Shown here: piece after piece, positions 45,497 through 57,401 of the stretch
How the letters are laid out: each line of letters begins with the position of its first letter
How positions within the stretch are numbered: position 1 is the stretch's first letter
Origin: Cunninghamia lanceolata
Taxonomy: Eukaryota; Streptophyta; Pinopsida; Cupressales; Cupressaceae
Reading direction: 5' to 3'
DNA: 64,000 bases
Assembly (NCBI GenBank): GCA_027924645.1
Contig: BSBN01000242.1
Span: 1-64,000 of the forward strand
Translations under genes and position numbers: made by a program
Notes under the pieces: model-generated
The model's input: only the letters and a program-made list of their open reading frames with translations
Database searches by the model: none
What the model was told of the DNA's origin: nothing

Positions 45497-46955
45497 TGTT
45501 GCAAGTATGTGCCTAATCAGTTTTGTCATTGATGTCAACAAATCTATTTTGTCATTGGTTTCAACTATGCTTTCATTTTGTTACTTCTTGTAGATGTTGA
45601 GGATAGTGAGAAAATTAGCTCCTCCAATAAAAATAGTGAGTTATAGTGGAAACAGTGTATTACATACAGAAGAACAGTCTAGAAGAATGCTCTACATTTC
45701 CTATAGAATGAATATCTTTGTCTGCAGATTGGAAGTTATTTAGAAGCCTGTCTAAAGAGATTATGTTCTAGGTTTGAGCCTCCGGTATGAAGATTTGAGT
45801 GAGTTATGTTCACCAGTGTGAAAACTACTTTTCTTGTATGTTTGGTGATGACAGGGAGAAAGTGTTATACTCTGCATTCCTCTGCATTGAAGTATTTCAT
45901 TCTGTGGTTCTAGAATTAAGTTTGTTATGATGTTAAGTGCCTTCAACTTCAATGGTTCATGATCTAGTAGTCCGCAAGTGATCTTTTCCTTATGACAGTG
46001 GATGACAGTGTTGTTCTTGTGCTCCAGTTTAAAGAATGTGATGGGTAAATTGTTTGGGTATTGTGCAAATGATTCTGATGATTATAATGTGCTTGTGGAT
46101 GTCTCCTGATCATGTTCCTACCTTCGGATTGGTCCGTAGAGAGAAATATAGATCATGGTTGAAGAATGTTCTTAGAAGATCTAGTGTTCTCATAGTCTTG
46201 GCCGACTTGGTTAATTTCACAAATTTTAGAGATGCATTGAAGATTGTAGAAGTGTGTCATGGTGTGGAAGATTGGAGTTGAGTCCCATCTAAGGCATGGC
46301 GTGATCCACATACATATTTACATCCTTTCCTTAGCTAAATTTGTATTAGGTCCAGAGGTCTATTTTATGTATGATTGTAATGCCGACCTTGGAGAATGTT
46401 CCAATGGTTGATGAATGTATTTCCAACCTTGATGTACATTCCAAGGTTGATGACTTGTATAAAAAATTGTAATGTAATTGTGGAAAGTGTGTGGAGAGAA
46501 AGAATGAGGAGATAAGTGCAAAGGAATAAAAAGCAGAGCAGAGGAGCTATATTGTACTTCAATGGAACTAAACCCAAGCATGGAGTAGATGCTACCAAAT
46601 TAGTTCACCACCCTTAGGCAGTGAGTTACCCTTTGGCAGTGAGCCATTCTTTGCAGTGAGCAATTTAGGCAGTGAGTCATGTAGGTAGTGAGCCTCTATT
46701 TTTCAGTATTGATATAACATATACATTTCTGTGGGCTAACACCCACCGTGGTTTTTCCCTTCCAGCGTTTTCCACATAAAACTCTTGTGTCTATTGTGTT
46801 GAATGTGTGATTGCGATAAAGTTTATTGTTCTGTGCTTTCATGATTAAATCTGATTATCAATAATTAAGTAGTTGATGGTTTGATATTCATATGAAGCTA
46901 AGTTTTTGGGACAACTAATTCACCCCCCCTCTCATTTGTCCTATATATTTCAACA
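45497..46955 (+). repeat. 5' LTR of the copia element
   Basis: Starts TGTTGCAAGTATGTGCC and ends TATTTCAACA. A TATA-like box TATAAAAAA lies at 46458-46466. Tandem GCAGTGAG words occur at 46617-46690. Direct repeat of 50691-52116. Confidence 0.9.
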
Positions 46956-46957
46956 AT

Positions 46958-46970
46958 TGGTATTGGAGCC
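46958..46970 (+). other. Primer-binding site
   Basis: TGGTATTGGAGCC, a variant of the initiator-Met primer site TGGTATCAGAGCC, two bases after the LTR. Confidence 0.85.
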
Positions 46971-47009
46971 AGTTCCTCGGAAGAAAGCCTGACATCTTGA
47001 GGTTGATCC

Positions 47010-47250
47010 AGGATGTCACACAAGGATGAATTATCTTTCATTTGTTCCAAGTGTGGGGAAGTTGGGCACTATGCTTCTAGATGTCCAAAAAGAAAAACTT
47101 ATGATGAAGAAAGCAAATGCAGAGTATCCAAGAAAATATTTTATAATGTTGAAGAAGATGAAAATGATGACTAGTGTCTTAATTCAGAGAATGACAATTG
47201 CAAAGATGATGAGGGTTTTGATCCAGAGGCAAGTATTGGCATAAGGAACT
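47010..47250 (+). pseudogene. Gag fragment with one CCHC knuckle
   Basis: The frame about 90 bases after the primer site reads FICSKCGEVGHYASRCPKRK (CCHC at about 47043-47083) and then an acidic stretch. The large N-terminal gag domain that should precede it is missing. A stop lies at about 47174. Confidence 0.7.
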
Positions 47251-48530
47251 AGATTGGGTTATTGATAGTAGCTGCTCAAATCATATGATTGGTGATAAAG
47301 ACAAGTTTATTGATTTTGTGAAGAATGAAGAAGGACTAGTTAGATTTGGAGATGATCATACTGCTAAAGTATGTGGAAAAGGTTCAATCAGTTTTGATGG
47401 AAAATAACATACTAAAGATGCTCTCTATGTTGAAAGCCTAAGACAAAATCTCATGAGTGTTGGTCAATTGTGTAGAGAAGGATACAACTTTATATTTTAG
47501 AATGACGCCTTTGAAATCAGAGATAAATTTGGAACTACAATAGTTGGTGGAAAAAGGACAGAAGAAAATCTTGATCATCTTAGAGAAGGTGACATTATCC
47601 GCTCTATAACTTAGAATCATGAAAGTTGGCTTTGGCATAGGAAATTGTGTCACATTAATCTTAATGACCTAGTAAGGATAAGCTCAGCTCAAGATATGAA
47701 AGATCTACCATAAGGGATACATTTTAATAATTTCACCTGCAAGATGTGTCAAGCTGAAAAGCATACTGAAAGAAACCTACAGGTTAAAGTAAAATCCTCA
47801 AATGAATTGTTGGAACTGATTCATGCAAATCTCTGTGGTCCCACAAAAGTGAAAAGCCTCCATGATGATAGGTATTTTATGTTGTTTTTTGATGACTATT
47901 CTAAGATGACTTGGGTAAGTTTCCTCAAAGAAAAATTAGAAGCTTTAGAAGCATTTAAAACCTTTAAATCTATGGTTGAAGATGAGTTGAATATGAAGAT
48001 GAAATGCTTGAAGACTGACAAAGGAGAAGAGTTTACCTCGGGGAAATTCAATATATTTTGTGAAACTAGTGGGATAAAAAGACAGCTATATAAAGAAAAT
48101 TGAATGATGGAAACAATAAGCAAAACTGTTCAAGAAACTGCTAAGACAATGATTAAGGAAGGTGACCTACTAGAAGATTATTGGAAAGAAGCCATGCATA
48201 TAGTTGTCTATACTCTAAACAAAAGTCAAGTCAAGGATAATGATACAAAAACTCCTTATGAATTGTGGTATGGTAAGAGTCCTTTAGTGAAGTATTTTAA
48301 AGTTTATAGAAGCAAATGCTATATCAAAAGAGAAGAAGTGGTTGGGAAAAGCAATGTTGGATATGATGAAGGGATCTTCCTTGGACATTCTACCAAGAGT
48401 AAGGCCTATCAATGTTACAACAAGAAATTAAAAAAGATCATTGAAAGTGCAAATGTTAAGGTTGAAGAGGAAGGGACTAAACAAAAAGGATTGCAGATAA
48501 ATGGACACAAATCTGCCGAAATACAAACAA
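47251..48530 (+). pseudogene. Copia protease and integrase
   Basis: Protease motif LDWVIDSSCSNHMIGD (about 47250-47295), with S for G after the catalytic D-S. GAG-pre-integrase: LWHRKLCHINLNDLV and CKMCQAEKH. Integrase core: LIHANLCGPTKVKS, where the usual catalytic D of DLCGP is N; FFDDYSKMTWVSFL; KTDKGEEFTS; METISKTVQETAKTM with the E. Stops at 47404, 47498, 47611, 47711 and 48101 break the frame. ELWYGKSPLVKYFKV and GYDEGIFLGHSTKSKAY are the usual copia integrase tail. Confidence 0.85.
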
Positions 48531-49640
48531 ATTGGTGCTTGATTGCCAAATCACCTACTAAAGCCTACAACACAATGAAAAATCCTGAAGATAAATATTT
48601 GTCCTCTATAAGTGAAGGGTCCAAGAATAATCTTGAAAACCTTGAGAAATATGAAGATGAAAGTATGGACTTGAAGGGAAACTTAATAGAAGCAAATGAA
48701 TACATCAAGGAGCTAAGTAAGAAAATCAAAGAGCTCAAGCAAAGACTCAAAGAGAATAATGAAGAATTAAGGTTAACAAAAGAAGAGAAAGAAAGAATTA
48801 AAGAATGTTTGATAAGAAATACCACAGATTGCATAAAGCTTGAGGAAGAAGTTGTTGATCTAAAAACAGATCTGAAACACTCATGGGCTGAACAAAACAA
48901 ACTCGATGAGAGTGTTGCCAGATAAAATAGGCATATGGCTATGGCAAGTCAGGAAAAAGAGGATGTGTGGTCTGAGATAAGTGGAAGTTCTAGAGAAAAT
49001 CAAGAAGAAAATGTTGAAGTCAAGAAGGATAAAGGAAAACATACTCAAACTCAAAGGAATAAATTAAGAAGACCACAAGTTAGGCAACCAAATGCACAAA
49101 GGTTCCCATCTTTCAATGGCTATTGTTTTAATTGCAAAAAGTTTGGTCATAAGGCTACTCACTATAGGAGTAGAATAAATCAAAATGCTCCATCATTCTT
49201 TGGTCAATGCTTCAATTGCAAGAAAATTGGTCATAGATCAAATGAATGCAGAAGTCTGGTAAGGAATGGCTCTTACAATGCAAGGAATACTCAATCATTC
49301 AATGGAAAGTGCTTTGCATGCAATAGATTTGGACATATGGCTAATCAATGCAAATCAAGGATGAATTCATTCAGAGGAAGGAATCAAGGACAAAGAAGTA
49401 TTGTGTGCTATGATTGCAACAAACGTGGACATATGGCAAAGTTTTGCAGAAGCAAGAATGTGAAAGGAAACTACTGTGCTAAAGAAAGGAAAACTGAGTA
49501 GAGGAATGATAAGGGAAAAGAAAAAGTTGATCCGGTTGAAACTAAGAAAGAAATGGGCAAGATCTAGATCAAGAAAGATGTGATTGAAGTCAAAGATGGA
49601 TCTACATCAGCTTCTGGTGTAGATATTTCCTCCAGAAAAT
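48531..49640 (+). pseudogene. Out-of-place gag segment: coiled coil and four zinc knuckles
   Basis: Starting at WCLIAKSPTKAYNTMKNPED, a long charged coiled coil (LEKYEDESMDLKGN through LKTDLKHSWAEQNKLDES) leads to RRPQVRQPNAQRFPSFNGY and knuckles CFNCKKFGHKATHY (last Cys lost), CFNCKKIGHRSNEC, CFACNRFGHMANQC and CYDCNKRGHMAKFC. This is normally the C-terminal half of copia-type gag, but here it follows integrase. The same module is at 57400-58570. Role: nucleic-acid binding. Confidence 0.78.
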
Positions 49641-49734
49641 AAATTAGGAGCTCTGGCCCAGGGGGAGACTTATCAAAAATCTTTCCTCCCCGGCCAAAAC
49701 ATTGATGCTAATGACCCAGCATAAAGAAAAATTA

Positions 49735-50389
49735 CAGAGCCATGATTGGAGGGTTGCTTTATCTAACTCAAACCAGAACTGATATTATGCATGCAGTTTG
49801 TCTTGTTACAAGATTTCAAGCTGATCCAAGAAAATCACATGTGATGGTAGTTAAGAGAATCTTGAGGTATTTAAAAGGCACTCTAGAACATGGTTTATGG
49901 TTTCACTCTTAGTGCTTATACAGATGCTGATTGGGCTAGAGATATTAATGACAAGAAAAGTACAAGTGAAGGTGCTTTCTTTTTGGGCAACAACTTATTT
50001 TCATGGTTGATTAACAAACAAGACTCAATCTCGTTATCTACAGCAGAAGTAGAATATATTATGTAGCAGCTTGTTGTTGTACTCAAGTGTTATGGATGAA
50101 CCAAACTTTGAGGGACATAAGAATTTTATACGATGATCCAGTTGCAATCTTCTGTGATAATACAAGTGATATAAATATTTCAAAGAATCCAGTGATGCAC
50201 TCAAGGACAAAGCACATATCCATAAGGTATCACTTTCTAAGAGAAAAGGTGACAAAGAATGAAGTAAAGTTGGAATATGTGTCCACAAAGGATCAGATTG
50301 TAGATATCTTCACTAAGCCTCTACCCAAGGATACCTTTGAGTATCTTAGAGAAAAGTTAGGGGTCATTACCCCTCCTTCCCTCAACTAA
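49735..50389 (+). pseudogene. Copia RNase H
   Basis: Begins at the RT-RNase H linker (MIGGLLYLTQTRTDIMHAV, RILRYLKGTLEHGLWF), then YTDADWARDINDKKSTSEG, SLSTAEVEYI, FCDNTSDINISKNPVMHSRT, HISIRYHFLREKV and STKDQIVDIFTKPLP. These give the catalytic D, E and D. The preceding RT palm with YVDD is absent. Frame breaks occur near 49910 and 50065. Confidence 0.87.
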
Positions 50390-50678
50390 GATGCATAAGA
50401 ATGCATAAATCTAGAGGTGTTCAAGTCTCGTTCTTTGATCTGGATTGATGTTTTGAGAACTACCTCTCAGGGGGAGTAGCTAGATGTGTTGGCAACAGCC
50501 TAGTTGGATCAGAGCAGTAGAATGCAAGTATGTGCCCTTCTCCATTGATGTCAAAGGAGGAGAGAAAGCATGTGAAAAACTTAGGGGGAGAAAGAATGTA
50601 GATGTGTAAAGAGAAAGGGGGAGAATCTTGTCTTGATGGCCTTTTTAGTTTTTCACATCATATGTTGCCATCAATGAC

Positions 50679-50690
50679 AAAGGGGGAGAT
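50679..50690 (+). other. Polypurine tract
   Basis: AAAGGGGGAGAT directly before the 3' LTR. It lies in the loop of an inverted repeat formed by 50664-50680 and 50717-50733. Confidence 0.87.
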
Positions 50691-52116
50691 TGTTGCAAGT
50701 ATGTGCCTAATCGGTGTTGTCATTGATGTCAACATATCTGTGTTGTCATTGGTGTGAACTGTGCTTTCATTTTTTTACTTTCTTGTAGATGTTGAGGATA
50801 GTGAGAAAATTAGCTCCTCCAGCAAAAATAGTGAGTTGTAGTGGAAACAATGTATTACATACAGAAGAACAATCTAGAAGAATGCTCCACATTTCCTGTA
50901 GAATGAATATCTTTGTCTATAGATTGGAAGTTATTTAGAAGCCTGTCTAAAGAGGTTATGTTCCAGGTTTAAGCCTTCGGTATGAAGATTTGAGTGAGTT
51001 TTGTTCACCAGTGTGAAAACTACTTTTCCTATATGTTTGGTGATGACAAGGAGAAAGTGTTATACTTCTCATTCCTCCGCATTGAAGTATTTCAGTCTGC
51101 GGTTTTGCAATTAAGTTTGTTATGATGTTAAGTGCCCTCAACTTCAATGGTTTGTGATTTGGTGGTCCACAAGTGATCTTTTCCTTATGACAGTGGCTGA
51201 TAGTGTTGTTCTTGTGCTTTGGTTTAAAGAATCTGATGGGTAAAGTGTTTGTGTATTGTGTGGATGTTCTGATGATTATAATGTGCTTGTGGATGTCTCT
51301 TGATCATGTTCCTACCTTTGGATTGGTCTACGGAGAGAAATCCAGATCGTGGTTGAAGAATGTTCTTAGAAGACCTAGTGTTCTCACCAGTCTTGGCCGA
51401 CTTGGTTAAGATCACAAATTGCGGACATGCATTGAAGATTGTAGAAGCATGTCATGGCATGGAAGATTGAATTTGAGTCCTAGCTAAGGTGTGGCATGAT
51501 CTGCATACATCTTTACATTCTTTCCTTAGCTAAATTTGTATTAGGTCTAGAGGTCTATTTTATGTATGATTGTAATGCCGACCTTGGAGAATGTTCCAAT
51601 GGTTGATGAATGTATTACTGACCTTGATGTACATTCCAAGGTTGATGACTTGTATAAAAACTTGTAATGCAATTGCAGAAAGTGTGTGGAGAGAAAGAAT
51701 GAGGAGATAAGTTTGAAGGAATAAAAAATAGAGCGAAGGAGCTATATTGTACTTCAATGGAACTGAACCTAGGCATGGAGTAGATGCTACCAAATTAGTT
51801 CACCACCCTTTGGCAGTGAGTCGTTCTTTGCAGTGAGCAATTTGGGCAGTGAGTCTCTATTTTTTGGTATTTATATAACATATATATTTATGTGGGCTAA
51901 CACCCACCGTGGTTTTTCCCTTCCAGCATTTTCCACATAAAAATTTGGTGTCTACTATGTTGAATGTGTGATTGTGATAAAGTTTACTGTTGTGTACTTT
52001 CATGGTTAAATCTGATTATCATTAATTAAGTAGTTGATGGTTTGATATTCATATGAATCTAAGTTTTTGGGACAATTGATTCACCCCCCCTCTCAGTTGT
52101 CTTGTGTATTTCAACA
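50691..52116 (+). repeat. 3' LTR of the copia element
   Basis: Starts TGTTGCAAGTATGTGCC and ends GTATTTCAACA; TATA-like TATAAAAA at 51653-51660. It is shorter than the 5' LTR mainly because the GCAGTGAG repeat region is reduced. Confidence 0.9.
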
Positions 52117-53288
52117 CTTGTTGGGTAAGGTGGCACAATGCCACTATCAGGCTGTGATGAAATCTATTGTGAATGCACTATGTCAATCATATGTGTAGCT
52201 CAGAGATCACTATGTTGATTAACAAATGTGGCCATAGACTTGATAGGGATCCCATATTCTGAACTAACAAACTAATATACCAATAATAGATCCTACACAT
52301 GACATGTAATCAATCTACGTAGTGCACTCTCTCCAAAAGTCTATGCCACATCACGTGGTGAAATTATGTCAGCACATATGCAAGGATCATAACTGGTGGA
52401 AGTTGAATCAACTGATCCTATGCTGGTGTGTGGATGCAACATATATCTACCAACACAATCTGATGCCAAGTGGTCAACGTCACTAGAAATAGAAACTAAA
52501 CTCTCAAAAATGTGTTGTCTCAATGATGCAACTGTCTGCTCAGCTGATCATCCTAGACTCAACCTTTTAGGAAGTACCAAAAGGTTTGTACCCACTAAAG
52601 CCCTCTTATCAATGGGAGGATCCTGATCAGAACGTCGGTATTGAGGTTTATTTGAAAACCTCCCAAGACCCTGTCCTGCATGAGGAGGGATAGATGTGAA
52701 ATCAACATCAAGTCGTAAATGAACTGCAGCATATAATTGTTTGCAACAATATAAGGGTGACTCATCATTGTGTGACCATCTATGATGTGTTGCTAACCAC
52801 TTAAGATATATAAGTGGTGCAACAACAACATATGTACACCTGGTGACGGGATAGCCCCAAACTCTATCCCATCCCTGATAATGTGGAAACATAGAATGCA
52901 CCATATCTAATGAAATGACCCTATTAACCACTGACCATTTCACTATCCCAGTAACAGTAGTAGCAAGTGATAGATAGAAATCCTCAATACTCAAATCATC
53001 ATATGGATTATAGGATTTGACAATGTCAATCATCTGGGCAAACTATGCTCTAATTCCCACCAACCTATCTCTATTAGATAGGTTCAGTGTACTATGGATC
53101 ATCTAATCTAAATGTGTCAAAGTATTATTCAATCTATCAAGAGTGCCATCATATAAGTCACTCCTAGCACTATGTGCATCAGCAGTACTATGCTCACTAT
53201 CATGTGTATGATTCCCATCACTATGATGAGATGCCATATCATCCATGTGATCTATATGAAAAAAATATGTACACGTGCGTGTATGCAA
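52117..53288 (-). pseudogene. Unrecognised gene, main exon
   Basis: One minus-strand frame runs from about 53288 to 52117, with in-frame stops at about eight codons. His/Asp/Ser-rich N-terminus (MASHHSDGNHTHDSEHST), then IVKSYNPYDDLSIEDFYLSL, MFPHYQGWDRVWGYPV, VVVAPLIYLKWLATHHRWSH, LPKRLSLG, and ASDCVGRYMLHPHTSIGSVD. A CATATAG acceptor-like site lies upstream of MDDMASHHS. The stops are TGA or TAG, as expected from C-to-T decay. I recognise no family. It lies tail to tail with the transposase-like gene and could be its partner ORF or a lineage-specific host gene. Confidence 0.5.
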
Positions 53289-54599
53289 ATCTGCATTTTA
53301 AAAAAATTGAACATACATTTAATTTATAAAATGAAAATACATTCAATTTTTACATTTAAATTAACAAAACTAAAAACATTTAAAATCTAATCTAATTAAA
53401 TACACATGAACAATCTACACATTAAATTAGTTACAAAACTATAAACATTTAAAATTAAAAAATTAAATACATTCAATCTAAACATTTTTATTAACAAAAG
53501 TAAAAAAATATAACTGATGTATGTCTCGTTAGGATAAAGAAATATAATTATACTGTTTTATTAAATATATTAAAGTATTCAAGCTAATAATTCTTAGCAT
53601 ATGATTAAAAAAGAAGACCTCTTTTAAGTCTTGAATGGATAGCATTTAGGATTGAACTTATATACATGGAACATGTTGTAACACATATTGAAGATTGGTA
53701 AACTGGAAAACCTAAGCATATTTAAAGATCTATTTTGTAGATCCAATTTAATCTTGGGAAATGTATGACCAATGTCGAGACAATGATTTAAATTATGAGG
53801 ATGTAAACAACTTATTGAACAATTAATTAGATAAATTATACATAAGGGTGGTCCCTATAAATTATTATCTAAAGGCCATTCAAGACTATTGGACATTGTC
53901 TAGGGCTTCTCTAAAATGTGATGAAATAAGATGTGAATCATGGAATGACACGATTCAATGTTAGTGAAGAAAAAATGACATGACCACAAGTATGAGTAAC
54001 TTGAAACATAAGAACAAAATCAAGAATGATTGTTAGACATGTATAAGGTATTGACATAGGACCAAGTCCATATATTAATAGGATTAACAATCTAGATATA
54101 CATTTAATTCTATACATTTGATTGGTAATAAATTATTGAAACGTCACGATCTTTAGTTATTTATAATTTTCTACACACAGTTAAGTCTATGAAAGAATCG
54201 TGCTTCTAAAACATGATCTCTAAGATAGAAGGATTGATGTTACATCCATAAATATCTTCAAAATTTCTATATCTAGGAGGTGATAATGTATTTTTCTTAA
54301 TATAGATTCATCTAGCATAAGATAAATTCACTAACCTTTTCTTGGTGACTTTGCTTGAAATGTATGAGGTGAGTGAAGCTTACTTTGAGTGAAATCTATA
54401 TTTTGCAATGGATGATAGGCTTTTGTAATCATGTCAAATGTGTCTATATGTACCAACAAGGAGTTGAATAAAACCACTCAATTGCATGTTATTTGAATGA
54501 ACATATTCAAATAATTTACATTTGTAGGATGTGATTGTCATATACATACTCTAGGCATAAGAAATAGAATGTTCCTACAATCTATGAAATTCTGGATCT
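53289..54599. other. AT-rich spacer
   Basis: No gene or element end recognised. 53289-53520 is rich in AAACATTTAAAAT words. Confidence 0.5.
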
Positions 54600-55640
54600 A
54601 TCTCTTCAATAGTTCTCCTTGAGAAGTACTGAAGAGACCTAATGTCTCAAGTTACTGCTTGGAACCTCATTCATTCATTCATTGGTTTTGTTCTTTGCAT
54701 CACCGAGACAGTGTGTTGTGTCACTTTGACAATTGGACATCGGTGTGACAAACCTTATCGACGTGTTGTGGATATTTCCTTCCGATGTGTTGGGACACTC
54801 CGATGGAGGTTTGGCGTCGGTGAGAGTCATTCCAATGATCGGCATGACAAGTGACATCAGCATGGTTGGAATATGTCTCTCTGGTACTTCATGTTACACC
54901 GATGAAGGTTTGACATCGACAAGACATGTCACTTCAGTATGAGTCTCTTCGGCACTTCAAGCTACTCCGATGAGGTCTTGGCGTTGGCGTGAGAAGCATT
55001 GTCAGTCTGAGGTTTGGAAGTCCTTCCGATGTTAACTATCTCTCTAATGAAGGTTGGACATCGGCAAGAAAAGAACCATCAGCGTTGTTTGGTGATATCA
55101 CTCTGATTGCTTAAGCCACTCTGATGAAAGATATCAGCTAGAGTCTTCCCAATGGATGATGAATGGTAGACTGGTTGGTCTTGTCAACATAAGTGTCGAT
55201 AGTTAACATTCTTGTGGTTGTGTATATATATTACGGCTATGACCGATGTCTAGTGCATGTGGGACTAATGAGTCCTCTGGAATGTGAACAGTCAGATGGC
55301 AGTTGTGCAACGGTTGGAAGACAGTGATGTTGAGTCAGTTGGAATGAATAGTTAGGGCAGAAGTTCAAATAGTTTTGCTCTTGAAGACTATGATATATAC
55401 AAATTTGATGATGTCATATGTGGTTGATGAAGAGATTTGATCATATTGTTCATTTTGTAGAAGTACAGTGGAAGTGAACTATTTGTATGATTTGAGAATC
55501 AATACCTGAGCGAGAAGGCTAGAATCTTTATTGTAATCTTTCTAAGCTTACTATAAATAAAGAGTGTCTCTCTTGTGGTGGTGGGTTTTTTACCCGAAAG
55601 GGTTTTCCCACGTACATTTGGTGTTGTTCTCTGTTATCTT
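54600..55640 (+). repeat. LTR-like remnant with ~100-bp subrepeats
   Basis: CTCCGATGAAGG and GACATCGGCAAGA words recur about every 100 bp from 54690 to 55130. The end region (CTATAAATAAAG, then ACCCGAAAGGGTTTTCCCAC and TTTGGTGT) resembles the end of the LTRs at 46750-46790 and 57150-57200. No matching second LTR or internal region was found, so it is either a solo LTR or a truncated one. Confidence 0.5.
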
Positions 55641-56224
55641 GCATGTTTATTTTATTTTTTCTGGTGTGTTTATCTATGTATGGAAATTAAATGTTACCTA
55701 TCTACATTATCCCCTTTGAATTAACATTAGGGAAGCTATATTCCGCACCTCTGCTTTCCTTACAAGTACTAGATCTAAATCCATTGTATTTAATTCTCTT
55801 CTTGGATAATATTTTTAAGTTTTTAGACTTGTTCAAGTTGTTAATGACTTCAAAAATTGATTGATACACCCTTAGCTCACTCAAGATTGATTCTAACCCA
55901 ATCCTCTCTAATTTCCATATATGCATTCAAGCTTGATATGCCAAGTGTGAGTGAACATTCCCTTAGAGTAAATTGATTTATATATCTCTTGTGTCAACTC
56001 ATTTGTGGTTGGTAGTTTGATCTGGTTAAATATTACTAGGTTTGGAGCTCATACCTAAAAAATGCAAGGGCCTAGGGATTTTGTTTTTTTTTGTTTTTAT
56101 ACTTTGAGCTATTTCAAAGCTAATAAAGTATGTATGTTTACAATTTATACTAAATGCTAAAGTGAAAGTTATTAAATGCAATAAACTAAATCTTATCCTA
56201 TTTTTTTGTGTTTTTCCCAATGAA
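55641..56224. other. Spacer
   Basis: A minus-strand frame (55702-55926) has no recognised features. No other structure seen. Confidence 0.45.
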
Positions 56225-56229
56225 AAAAT

Positions 56230-57336
56230 TGTTGGCAAGAGACACTGTGTGGCTTCATGATTGATGTCATTGATGGCAACAAAGTCCATCCCACACATCC
56301 GCAGGACATGGTGTGTCTATACTGGAAGTCAAATTGAAGGGTATTTTGGTCCGGTGACCAAGAACAGAGCATGCAGCAAAGTCTGACAATCAGGTCCGGA
56401 TCTCTCAAAGGAAGTATCTCAGTAAAGTGCGGACTTGGGGAAGTCAAGAGGAGTACCTTGACTAATGGATTCCAGGGATTGAACCTCCGGTGATGAAAGA
56501 ATGAAGAGATATGAGCACTTAAGTATTGGGTTCTTGTTTGGTAGATTAGACAGAGGAAGAACTGACTGACAGAGCATCAGACCTTAATCCGGATGAGATA
56601 TTGGTAGTGATCAAGGTTATTAAGGTATCATTCATGATTGGCCGACATGATTGATGACTTCTATGAGCACCTCTTTGATACGCATCACTTGGTAAGCAAA
56701 GATTTAGCTAATAGGCTAGAGTTTGGAAATATTCTAAGTTTTCTGGATGCCGACTAGAAAGTGGATGAAATCCTTGGTGCGGATATATATACCAGATTGA
56801 TTTTGGTATGAAGGTGTGAGGTGTGTGTTGTGAAGTGCGAAGAAAAGAAGAGAGTAGTGTGGAAGCAGTAATACAGGTCTGGTATGTGAAAGGACAGCAG
56901 CACTAAAGAAGAGGAAAAATGAAGTGCAGTAGATCAGTGTATTGAGCCTAACCGGAACTGAACCTTAGCATGTGTGGATGCTTCAAATTAGTTCAAGTAT
57001 CTTATTACCTTCTTTGTACCTTGTAGACAGTGAGTCTCTTATAGGAAGTGACCCTCTTGTGAGCAGTGTGCTCAGGCAGTGAGCCCTAATTGGCAAGTGC
57101 CATTTTGTACTATCTTATTCTTGTAACAGATAATACAATCTTGGGTTAGTCACCCCATAGTTTTTCTCTTAATAGGGTTTTCCACATCAAAATCATTGTG
57201 TCATGTGTATTGATGTTATTTCTATTTTCATGGTTATGTTTGCTTATATGATTTGATCCTACACTAATTGCTAAAGAAGATCAGAAAGTTAAAGTAATCA
57301 AGATAACTGATTCACCCCCCCTCTCAGTTATCGACA
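56230..57336 (+). repeat. 5' LTR of the pol-less element
   Basis: Starts TGTTGGCAAGAGACACTG and ends CAGTTATCGACA (CAACA in the 3' copy). Direct repeat of 62530-63635. It contains GCAGTGAGCC words near 57060 like the copia LTR. Confidence 0.92.
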
Positions 57337-57338
57337 AT

Positions 57339-57351
57339 TGGTATCAGAGCC
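57339..57351 (+). other. Primer-binding site
   Basis: TGGTATCAGAGCC, exact initiator-Met type, two bases after the LTR. Confidence 0.93.
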
Positions 57352-57401
57352 AGTTTCCTCCAAACAAAGCCTAATAGCTTGAGGAAGATTTGGGAATCTC
57401 A

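Larger units (their letters stand above)
45497..52116 (+). mobile_element. Chimeric Ty1/copia retrotransposon without RT palm
   Basis: LTRs of 1,459 and 1,426 bp with TGTTG and CAACA ends, a Met-type primer site, one gag knuckle, protease, integrase, then a coiled coil plus four-zinc-knuckle gag segment where reverse transcriptase should be, then RNase H and a polypurine tract. The order protease-integrase-RNase H marks copia. Flanking CCTGT and CTTGT are probably a 5-bp duplication with one substitution. It interrupts the unknown minus-strand gene. Confidence 0.87.
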
